This document shows positions 54,864 to 62,539 of a stretch of 64,000 bases of DNA, piece after piece; positions within the stretch are counted from its first letter, which is position 1, and every line of letters starts with the position of its first letter. The notes beneath the pieces are model-generated. The model worked only from the letters and a program-made list of their open reading frames with translations. It ran no database searches and was not told the DNA's origin. The position numbers and the translations under genes were made by a program. The stretch covers positions 558,001 to 622,000 of the forward strand of contig NC_011126.1 in assembly GCF_000020785.1 (NCBI RefSeq), given 5' to 3'. The stretch is from Hydrogenobaculum sp. Y04AAS1. Its GTDB lineage: Bacteria > Aquificota > Aquificia > Aquificales > Aquificaceae.

Positions 54864-55691
54864 TCATAATATAACTCTTTCAAGAGTGTTTGGGTCTATA
54901 AAATAATTTTCTTTTATTTTAAATACCTTATGTTCTTTACCGGTATCTTCTGTTATAACATCGTAAGATGTAAGCTCTATTTCTAAGCTTTTCGCAAAAT
55001 CCAAGATATCTTGAGGCAAAGAAAGTATTTCTAAATTTGAAAACTTGGATCTCAAAACATCTATAAAAACATTTACAACATCTTCTTTAGCAATATTTAT
55101 ATTTTCATCTTTAATCGTGGTAATATGCTCTTTTAAAATTGTTTTAAAACGATGTTTATCTTTTACATAGGATATTATATTTGCCATCGTATCAAAATCA
55201 AAATCCATAAGTATGTTTCCTACAAACACAAGCATATTTTCAATATCCCCAGCCCCTTGACCAGATATTTTTTTATCGTTTACAACTATATCTGCTATAG
55301 CTCTATAAAAAGCGTTTATACCCAAAGACTTATAAACTTCTATTATGATATTTGAAAAATACTTGTAAACATCCTCCATTTTAAAAGGGATTGTTTTGTT
55401 GCTTTTAGAAAAAATAAATTGATAAAAAACTTGGCCTGGATGAAGAAGCACAGTTCCCCCACCGGTATATCTTCTTATGATTGGTATGTTGTGGGTTTTG
55501 CAGCAATTAAAATCTAAAAAACGATTCGCGTTGTCAAAATATCCAAGACTAACACAAGTATCAGATGGTTCTGTTATAACAATACATTCTATTTGTTTTT
55601 TTGCTAATGCATGAAACAAAGCCACGGACGTAGTAGCTTTTAAATATGGTACTACAAATACTATCAAATATCTTTTACCATCCTTACCCAA
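54864..55691 (-). CDS. Lipoate-protein ligase A-like protein
   Basis: BPL/LplA/LipB fold. The substrate loop RRYTGGGTVLLHPGQVFYQF and the lysine-containing VVNDKKISGQGAG are the family signatures. Such proteins attach lipoate or octanoate to E2, GcvH or related carrier proteins, including the lipoate-binding proteins of the sulfur-oxidising Hdr-like pathway in Aquificales. Which carrier applies is not known. 275 residues; the TTG start at 55691 overlaps the GNAT gene and is uncertain, a start some residues later is possible. Confidence 0.78.
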   Translation of the reverse strand: MGKDGKRYLIVFVVPYLKATTSVALFHALAKKQIECIVITEPSDTCVSLGYFDNANRFLDFNCCKTHNIPIIRRYTGGGTVLLHPGQVFYQFIFSKSNKTIPFKMEDVYKYFSNIIIEVYKSLGINAFYRAIADIVVNDKKISGQGAGDIENMLVFVGNILMDFDFDTMANIISYVKDKHRFKTILKEHITTIKDENINIAKEDVVNVFIDVLRSKFSNLEILSLPQDILDFAKSLEIELTSYDVITEDTGKEHKVFKIKENYFIDPNTLERVIL

Positions 55692-56122
55692 AAGTTGTAT
55701 TGGCCGTCTTTTCTAAAACCAAATTTTTCGTAGAACTTCATAGCTTTTTCGTTTTTATCTCCTACCCAAAGCTCTATAAGGTCTAGATTTCTTTGCTTAA
55801 AATACTCTATAGCCTTTTCCATCAACATTGATCCTACACCTTTATTAAAATAATCTGAGTCTACAAATATTTCGTGTATTGCTCCCACCACCTTGTTGTA
55901 TTTTTTACTATACCAATTACCATCTATAGCCATAAAACCCACAATTTTATCACCGTCTTTTACTACGAAAAGCCCAGCTACGTCTCTTCTTAAAAGCCAG
56001 TTTATATAGACTTTTACGTCCTCTTCGTGAGTATATGAATATTCTTCTAAATTTTTGTAACTTTTAAGATATAGTTTTGCTACTTCGTCTATGTCTTTTA
56101 CATCAAAAGAATGTATTTCCAT
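55664..56122 (-). CDS. GNAT-family N-acetyltransferase
   Basis: Acetyl-CoA-dependent acyltransferase of 152 residues. Acetyl-CoA loop in VDSDYFNKGVGSMLMEKAIEYF (a variant of QxxGxG/A), then LWVGDKNEKAMKFYEKFGF, the usual C-terminal motif. The substrate is unknown. It begins 6 bases after the RAM-domain gene, and its end overlaps the lipoate-ligase-like gene. Confidence 0.88.
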   Translation of the reverse strand: MEIHSFDVKDIDEVAKLYLKSYKNLEEYSYTHEEDVKVYINWLLRRDVAGLFVVKDGDKIVGFMAIDGNWYSKKYNKVVGAIHEIFVDSDYFNKGVGSMLMEKAIEYFKQRNLDLIELWVGDKNEKAMKFYEKFGFRKDGQYNFWVRMVKDI

Positions 56123-56128
56123 TCAATG

Positions 56129-56431
56129 TTATATTCTAACCACTACACAGGTAATGGCTTCTTTCACTCCCTCTAACGTATGAATCTTTGTAATCACAAG
56201 TCTTCCAAGCTCATCCTGATTTTTAAGCTCTGCAAATACGATTATGTCGTAAGGGCCTGTTACCACGTCTGCCGTTCTTATGCCGTCAAAAGTAGAAAGT
56301 GCTATCATAATAGAAGGTATCTCTTTTGGCTCCGCTTTTATCATAATATAGGCTTTTATAGAGCTTTCCGACTCTAACTCCATCAATTCTGTGATGGATA
56401 CTGGAAACGCCTTATCGTTCAACAAATCCAT
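56129..56431 (-). CDS. Stand-alone Lrp/AsnC ligand-binding (RAM) domain protein
   Basis: 100-residue protein whose last 75 residues form the alpha-beta RAM fold of Lrp-type regulators (AYIMIKAEPKEIPSIMIALSTF, GPYDIIVFAELKNQDELGRLV). No helix-turn-helix is present, so it cannot bind DNA alone; it may act as a partner or sensor. Start ATG 56431 overlaps the end of hemA. Confidence 0.82.
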   Translation of the reverse strand: MDLLNDKAFPVSITELMELESESSIKAYIMIKAEPKEIPSIMIALSTFDGIRTADVVTGPYDIIVFAELKNQDELGRLVITKIHTLEGVKEAITCVVVRI

Positions 56432-57608
56432 AATCTATCTCCTTTGCCTTAAATTTTATACCTAAAAGCTCAAAAACTAAAGGTGTATACTCTTTGTTTT
56501 CCCTAATTAGTTTTATTGCTCTATACACTATTTTTTTACAATCTTTTGAGCCATTTTTAGTATAATCTAACATATTTATAATTATAGGCTCTAACTCAAG
56601 ATTTTCAAGCCATTTATAAAATTTATCAGCTTCGTCCAATATTATAAATTCACCTTTTTTAGCCTCTTGAATCCTATTTGATAAGTTGTTTTCTACTACT
56701 TCTTTTAAATCATCTACATTGTATAAAAAAACGCTATCCAAATCAGCACAAGATGGTTCTATATTTCTTGGCACAGATATATCTATTAAAAATATAGGCT
56801 TATAGTACCTTTTTTTCATAGCCTTTGATACAACGTCTTTTGTAATAACATATCCTTGGGCACCGGTAGAAACTAAAACTACATCAAACTCGTATAAAAA
56901 CTGTTCTATCTCATCAAATCTTATTACATTAGCCTTGATCTTCTCTGCCAAACTTACCGCCCTTTCATAAGTCCTATTTGATATATATATGCTAGCTCCA
57001 GAGCGTTGAAGGTATATAGCTGCAAGCTCCCCCATCTCTCCAGCACCTATCAAAAGTACCTTGTGGTTTTTAAGCTCACCAAAAATACGTTTTGCCAGCT
57101 CTACCGCAGCATAACTAACAGATACCGCACTTTTGCTTATACCGGTTTCGTATCTTACCCTTTTAGAAGCATGTAGAGCGTTTTGGCATAGCCTATTCAT
57201 AACTTTGCCAGTGGTTCCTGAAGCTTTTGCCTTAAAAAACGCCTCTTTGAACTGCGCTACTATTTGAGGCTCTCCTATAACCATAGAATCAAGACCAGAG
57301 GCAACTTTAAATATATGAGCTACAGCCTCTTTTCCAGCTTTTAAGAAAAGATGAGAGTTATCAACAGACTGGTTTTTTATTTCGGCGTATCTTCTAAAAG
57401 CATCTAAAACAAATTTTTCGTTGGAAGCATAAGCATATAGCTCAAGTCTATTGCAAGTAGACAAAAGCATAAACTCTTTAACGTTGGTAGAAGCCTTTAA
57501 TATGTGTAAAATAGAATCTAGCTCTGAAGTGTCGCAACTTAATTTTTCCCTAAGTTCTACGGCAGCTGTTTTATAGTTAAGTCCTACAGCATATATATCA
57601 CCTGCCAT
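56412..57608 (-). CDS. hemA: Glutamyl-tRNA reductase
   Basis: First committed step of the C5 heme pathway: glutamyl-tRNA to glutamate-1-semialdehyde. The catalytic cysteine is in LLSTCNRLELYAY (near residue 65), followed by GLDSMVIGEPQIVAQ and the NADPH motif LLIGAGEMGELAA. Length 398. The start overlaps proS by 11 bases. hemD is elsewhere, at 16.6 kb. Confidence 0.94.
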   Translation of the reverse strand: MAGDIYAVGLNYKTAAVELREKLSCDTSELDSILHILKASTNVKEFMLLSTCNRLELYAYASNEKFVLDAFRRYAEIKNQSVDNSHLFLKAGKEAVAHIFKVASGLDSMVIGEPQIVAQFKEAFFKAKASGTTGKVMNRLCQNALHASKRVRYETGISKSAVSVSYAAVELAKRIFGELKNHKVLLIGAGEMGELAAIYLQRSGASIYISNRTYERAVSLAEKIKANVIRFDEIEQFLYEFDVVLVSTGAQGYVITKDVVSKAMKKRYYKPIFLIDISVPRNIEPSCADLDSVFLYNVDDLKEVVENNLSNRIQEAKKGEFIILDEADKFYKWLENLELEPIIINMLDYTKNGSKDCKKIVYRAIKLIRENKEYTPLVFELLGIKFKAKEIDYGFVER

Positions 57609-59295
57609 TTACATTCAAAATATCCTTTATGTAATCTAATACCTTATCTATTGGAACATCAACGGCTTTTAAAGTATGCCTATCTACCACTTCCACAAGA
57701 CCATCTTTTGCCTTTTTACCCACTACTATCCTATAAGGTATACCTATTAAATCTGCATCGTTAAACTTAACTCCAGGTGATACATCCCTATCGTCAAAAA
57801 GCACTTCTATACCCTCTTGTGTTAGGCTTTTATAAAGATGCTCTGATGTGCTATATTGAATATCGTCTGAAGTATTTACACAACTAATAAGCACTTGAAA
57901 TGGAGCCACAGGCAACGGCCACTTTATACCCTTTTCATCGTGATACTGTTCTACCAAAGCTGCTATAAGCCTTGATATACCTATACCATAACATCCCATT
58001 ACAACAGGTTTTTCTACACCGTCTTTATCTGTAAAAAACGCCTTCATAGGCAAAGAGTATCTGGTACCAAGTAAAAATGTATGTCCAAGCTCCAATCCTT
58101 GAGCCACCTTCAAAGGACTGCCACATTCTGGGCAAGGGTCATTTTCTTCTACTTGGGCTACATCTACAAAGTTTTCAAAATCAATATTTGCATTTTTATA
58201 ATGATAATGAGGCTTGTTGAAGGCCACTACCATATTTGAAGCGTTGTATAAAGAGTTATCCACTATTATCTCTATATCTTTACCTTCCACAAAAGGACCT
58301 ATAAAACCTTTTTCGGTATTTAAAAGCCTCAAAACCTCATCATCTTCTGCTAATCTAAACTCATCTGTACCAAAAAGTCTTTCAAGTTTTTTCTCATCTA
58401 TCTTCTTATCCCCTCTTATAAGCACCATAATAGGTTTATCTTCTTTTATATAAAGCACAGATTTTATAATTTTGCTTTTAGCTACATTTAAAAATGAAGA
58501 GAGTTCTTCGATGGTTTTAATGTTTGGAGTATATACCTCTTCTAAAACTAACGGTGGTTCTTTTTCTACGTTTGGTTTTTTTAATTCCACTATCTCGGTG
58601 TTGGCCGCATAGCCACAGTTTTCACAATAAGCTATCAGCGCTTCGCCATATTTTGTAATAGCCACAAACTCATGAGAGCTTTTTCCACCTATTTGACCAA
58701 CATCAGCTTTTACCATCAATATATTTAAATTTAGTCTTTTAAAGATGTTTTTGTATGCTTTTACCATGATATCGTAAGAGTTCTTGGCACTTTCTTCGTC
58801 TGTATCAAAAGAATATGCATCTTTCATAATAAATTCTCTTCCTCTTATAAGCCCATAACGAGGTCTTTTCTCATCTCTAAACTTTGTATGTATCTGATAT
58901 AGGTTTAAAGGAAGTTGTTTGTAAGATCTTACGGTTTTTCTTACCAAATCTGTAATCTCCTCTTCATGGGTAGGACCAAGACAGTAATCTCTATCGGATC
59001 TATCTTTTAGCTTAAAAAGTTCGTTGCCGTAATAATCCCATCTTCCGGTTTCTTTCCAAAGCTCCGCTGGATTTAATATAGTAAGTAGTAGCTCCTGAGC
59101 CCCAGCTTTATCCATCTCATCTCTTACTATATTTTCTATTTTCTTAAGCACTCTAAAGGCTATGGGTGTAAGCTCGTATATACCAGAAGCCACTTGCTTT
59201 ATAAAACCTGCTTTTGTAAGAAATCTATGAGAAGCTGCCTCTGTTTCAGAGGGTTCTTCTTTTGTGGTGTATAAAAAATATCTACTCCATCTCAT
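57598..59295 (-). CDS. proS: Prolyl-tRNA synthetase
   Basis: Class II synthetase, bacterial type with an editing (YbaK-like) insertion at about residues 220-390. Class II motifs: GIYELTPIAFRVLKKIE, RDEKRPRYGLIRGREFIMKDAYSFD (motif 2) and the motif 3 GCYGIGISRLIAA. Length 565 is normal. Its promoter has leaderless spacing. hemA overlaps its end. Confidence 0.94.
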   Translation of the reverse strand: MRWSRYFLYTTKEEPSETEAASHRFLTKAGFIKQVASGIYELTPIAFRVLKKIENIVRDEMDKAGAQELLLTILNPAELWKETGRWDYYGNELFKLKDRSDRDYCLGPTHEEEITDLVRKTVRSYKQLPLNLYQIHTKFRDEKRPRYGLIRGREFIMKDAYSFDTDEESAKNSYDIMVKAYKNIFKRLNLNILMVKADVGQIGGKSSHEFVAITKYGEALIAYCENCGYAANTEIVELKKPNVEKEPPLVLEEVYTPNIKTIEELSSFLNVAKSKIIKSVLYIKEDKPIMVLIRGDKKIDEKKLERLFGTDEFRLAEDDEVLRLLNTEKGFIGPFVEGKDIEIIVDNSLYNASNMVVAFNKPHYHYKNANIDFENFVDVAQVEENDPCPECGSPLKVAQGLELGHTFLLGTRYSLPMKAFFTDKDGVEKPVVMGCYGIGISRLIAALVEQYHDEKGIKWPLPVAPFQVLISCVNTSDDIQYSTSEHLYKSLTQEGIEVLFDDRDVSPGVKFNDADLIGIPYRIVVGKKAKDGLVEVVDRHTLKAVDVPIDKVLDYIKDILNVNGR

Positions 59296-59302
59296 TCTAT
59301 TT

Positions 59303-59308
59303 ATTATA
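59303..59308 (-). promoter_or_regulatory. -10 box of proS, leaderless spacing
   Basis: Minus-strand TATAAT ending seven bases before the proS ATG at 59295, with no Shine-Dalgarno. Lies between tRNA-Leu and proS. Confidence 0.55.
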
Positions 59309-59346
59309 TATTAAAAGCTATATCAAGAAGATATTTTATATTTATA

Positions 59347-59429
59347 TGGGGATGGAGGGACTTGAACCCTCACGGGATTGCTCCCTGCGGATTTTAAGTC
59401 CGCTGCGTCTGCCATTTCGCCACATCCCC
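59347..59429 (-). tRNA. tRNA-Leu (TAA)
   Basis: 83-base class II tRNA with a long variable arm: acceptor GGGGATG paired with CATCCCC, discriminator A, anticodon stem GCGGA/TCCGC around CTTAAAA giving anticodon TAA, T-loop GTTCAAG. CCA not encoded. A TATAAT-rich stretch just upstream (59437-59448) probably holds its promoter. Confidence 0.94.
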
Positions 59430-59456
59430 GCGACTAATTATATTATATCACAACAT

Positions 59457-62435
59457 TTAAACTTTTAACTGAGTTAAAACATACTCTATCATATCTATTC
59501 TAAAATCTTGTCTGTAGTAGTTTAATACTATATTTCTTAGTTCTTTTATCAAAGATTCTCTTTCTTCTTCATGGGAAAGATAATAATCTATCTTTTTAAT
59601 GGCATCTTCGATATTTGTATAAGTGATTTCTTTGTAATGCTCTTTGAATAGTATCATCGCTTCTTCTTTGTAATCCACAATAGGCAAGCTATGATATATT
59701 GGTGGTTCGTATATCATATCATGTACAGCACTAAAACCTTGGGAGTGTATATAAAATGTGATCTTTGAAGAAGATATTAGATATTTTAGCCTTGAATAGG
59801 GTATTTTTACAATATCTGTTGTGAAAAATCTATCCTTGTAATAATCTTTCAATGCGTTTGTAGCATAAGCCCTTACATAAGACATAACACTCGTTGATAT
59901 ATCAAAAAATTCTTGGTTAAAAAATCCGTCTTCTATACAAGGTATATCAAGACATTTTCTTATATCAGATACATCCTTTTTATAACACTCTATATAAGAA
60001 GCGTATTTTTTGTAAAAATCTTCGTTTGGTTTATGAAGACTTCCGGGGAAAATAACATCAAATATTTTTTCTTCTTTTGGTATATCATCATCCTGGGTGG
60101 ATAAGTTTAGATTGCTCATAATAAAGCCGTTTGAGTTCCACCAATAGGCTTTTATACCAAGGGTTCTAAAGCACTCTGTTAAAAATTTATCGTGATGGAT
60201 TATGGCAAACTTATGCTTGTATTTTCTTAGTATCTCAAGCCCTTCTCTTGTTAGATGAGCACGTCCCAAAAAAGGATGATCCACTTTTAAAGCTATTATC
60301 GGAACATCAAAGTTTTTAAACCAAAAATCTCTTGTCCTATAATCCCAAGAGGTTTCATTTCTCATGAAAAATAGATCGCCGTAAAATCCAAAAAACATAA
60401 AATCTGGATTAAAAGCCTTTACTTCATTTTTAAGCCTATCAAGGTTTAGAGGTATATCTTTTCTTAAAACCCCCACCGTATAGCCTTTTGATGCAAAAAG
60501 CTCCGGATAGTTTGATATAAGCTCCCAGTGATCTGTGATAAGCACCTTGCCTTTTGGACCTTTGGCGTAGATCTCTATGTAAGGCTCATTTTCTGAAAGC
60601 CTATTTGTCATATGAAACTTAAACACAGATTTTTCATACATATTCCACTTTGAGTAGTCTATTGACCTTTGGGAGTTTTGGTGTATGGGAAAAGAGCTTC
60701 CATATATGTATGTACCGTATTTGGCTTTTAGCTTATAAAAATTCTCATGCTCAAAAAGAGATAAGCTTATGCCGGTTGATAAAGTAAGTATATTTGAGAA
60801 AAACTCCCCAAAGTACTCGCTATTTTGAGAAAGCTCATTGGAACTATATAAAAACAAATCCTTTCCAAGGTGTTTGAACAAGTTTATAAAAGCTTTTGGT
60901 GTAAGAGAAGATTTAAAAGATGATTTGTATCTTCCAAGCGTATTTAGGATGCTTTCTTTGTTTGGAGCTCCTATTAGTATGTGTTTGTCTTTGAAGATTT
61001 TTAGCAATCCTGTATCGATAGTTCTTATATCTGGTATAAGCACAATATCTATATCACTAAGTACATCTTCTATAGCCCCATCGTAATATTTTGTTCCAAA
61101 GAGCACAAAACCTATTTTCTTCAGTTCTTCATCTTCTTCAACATTTACAGTCTCATAACCAAGATAGTTTAAAAGATGGGATATCTCTCCGTTAAAAGCC
61201 CTGTAAACAAGGACACTCCCCTTTAGTTTTGAGGCTTTTAGTATATAAGCAATATCAATATTGTGCATTTTATCAAGCATACTAAGAGCAATAGGATCTT
61301 TGTAAAAGCTAAAAAACCCCAATATACCCCAATCCGATAAACCTTTTTCTACAAAAAAAGGTTCTTTTTTAGAAAAGATGATGCTTTTACAAGCACTACA
61401 CTCTCTATATTCATCAGCATTTAATACATCCAAAAGGTACATAGGTGCTTTTTCAAGGCAGTATTTACAAGTGTCTTCTTTTACAAGTTCTTTGTTTGAT
61501 TTTTCTATGGCATCTTGTATAATTTGATCTGGTATAGATTCTATATCCATGCAAGGGTTTAGATTAGAACCTCTAACTTTTGCTTCAACACAAACCCCTT
61601 CTGATATCCTCATGCAAGGACTTGAACACAAAGCCCCTACAAAGGGTATCTCCATACACTTCACATAAGAGATTTCACCAAAAACTTTTTTATCAAACCC
61701 ACCCACCATAAAAACACAAGGGGTTTTGTTTACATGGCATATATAAGCCACTGCTGGATGCGTGGTAATGATAACTTTTGAGCTTTTAAGAGCATCAAAG
61801 ATTTTATTTAAACTGGATTTGGTAAATATATTTTGAGGTATGGTGATAGATTTTTCTATATTCGAAGTATTTTTTATATTGGCTTTGTAAAAACCTTGAG
61901 AGTTTATAAAAGTGCTAAAAACACTTGGTTTATGCTCTAAAAATGGCTCTAAAGTGATAGCCTCCACATCAAAAAACCGTTCAAAATAAGATATCCTATT
62001 TGAAGTATCAAACTCATAAGAGGTCAAGTCTTCTTCAAAAAGCACATAAAAAACATCGTAAGAGAGTATATCATCTAAAGAAGGTATATCTTTTAAAGTA
62101 TTTATACCAAAACCCACATATATATCTTTGTTTGAAAACGGATAAACATCCACCTGAGATTCTTTTTCTATAGCTTTTAGTATTGGCATTAAACATACAC
62201 TGCTAAAAGCATCCAAATCAGCAAGCACCAAAACCTTTTTGGGCTTTTTATCCAAGTAAGACAGATTAAGATGCTTAAGATAGCTTTTTCTTATAGACAA
62301 AAGCTCTTTTTCTTCTACAATCTCAAATAAAACCTTTGCAAGAAAATCAGGCACCAATACCGGATAATCTGGTATTTCGATAAACTCTTCTTTATAATCT
62401 ATGTTTGTTCTTGAATGTAGTTTTATAGCTTTCAT
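59457..62435 (-). CDS. 992-residue multidomain glycosyltransferase-like protein
   Basis: No single family fits. Residues about 60-315 look like a degenerate GT9 fold (KVLVLADLDAFSS, ITTHPAVAYICHVNKTP, then cysteines in GALCSSPCMRISEGVCV and CMDI). Cysteine pairs C323/C326 and C346/C349 suggest a zinc ribbon. A Rossmann-like region follows (about 390-560), and residues about 640-990 resemble CgeB-type glycosyltransferases (IYEPPIYHSLPIVDY, then HEEERESLIKE near the end). Probably cytoplasmic, as no signal or membrane helix is seen. A role in glycosylation of flagellin or surface glycans is plausible but unproven. Confidence 0.7.
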   Translation of the reverse strand: MKAIKLHSRTNIDYKEEFIEIPDYPVLVPDFLAKVLFEIVEEKELLSIRKSYLKHLNLSYLDKKPKKVLVLADLDAFSSVCLMPILKAIEKESQVDVYPFSNKDIYVGFGINTLKDIPSLDDILSYDVFYVLFEEDLTSYEFDTSNRISYFERFFDVEAITLEPFLEHKPSVFSTFINSQGFYKANIKNTSNIEKSITIPQNIFTKSSLNKIFDALKSSKVIITTHPAVAYICHVNKTPCVFMVGGFDKKVFGEISYVKCMEIPFVGALCSSPCMRISEGVCVEAKVRGSNLNPCMDIESIPDQIIQDAIEKSNKELVKEDTCKYCLEKAPMYLLDVLNADEYRECSACKSIIFSKKEPFFVEKGLSDWGILGFFSFYKDPIALSMLDKMHNIDIAYILKASKLKGSVLVYRAFNGEISHLLNYLGYETVNVEEDEELKKIGFVLFGTKYYDGAIEDVLSDIDIVLIPDIRTIDTGLLKIFKDKHILIGAPNKESILNTLGRYKSSFKSSLTPKAFINLFKHLGKDLFLYSSNELSQNSEYFGEFFSNILTLSTGISLSLFEHENFYKLKAKYGTYIYGSSFPIHQNSQRSIDYSKWNMYEKSVFKFHMTNRLSENEPYIEIYAKGPKGKVLITDHWELISNYPELFASKGYTVGVLRKDIPLNLDRLKNEVKAFNPDFMFFGFYGDLFFMRNETSWDYRTRDFWFKNFDVPIIALKVDHPFLGRAHLTREGLEILRKYKHKFAIIHHDKFLTECFRTLGIKAYWWNSNGFIMSNLNLSTQDDDIPKEEKIFDVIFPGSLHKPNEDFYKKYASYIECYKKDVSDIRKCLDIPCIEDGFFNQEFFDISTSVMSYVRAYATNALKDYYKDRFFTTDIVKIPYSRLKYLISSSKITFYIHSQGFSAVHDMIYEPPIYHSLPIVDYKEEAMILFKEHYKEITYTNIEDAIKKIDYYLSHEEERESLIKELRNIVLNYYRQDFRIDMIEYVLTQLKV

Positions 62436-62443
62436 GAAGATAT

Positions 62444-62449
62444 ATTATA
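62444..62449 (-). promoter_or_regulatory. -10 box of the 992-residue gene, near-leaderless spacing
   Basis: Minus-strand TATAAT ending eight bases before the ATG at 62435; no Shine-Dalgarno. Confidence 0.5.
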
Positions 62450-62539
62450 AACCAAGATTGATAGTCAAATTGTATAAGTTCACTACATCGTGAAGAATAT
62501 ATCTGTGTTAGTAAGTAAAATTATAAAAGCATGCAATTT

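Noticed and set aside
54849-54866. Perfect inverted repeat TGATATGATTACATATCA at the end of the lipoate-ligase-like gene
   Set aside because: AT-rich stem with no following T-run, so not an intrinsic terminator; possible operator for the iscA-like gene but too far (about 95 bases) and unsupported.
62478-62497. Small hairpin TTCAC/GTGAA upstream of the 992-residue gene
   Set aside because: Only five base pairs and no T-run; expected by chance in AT-rich sequence.
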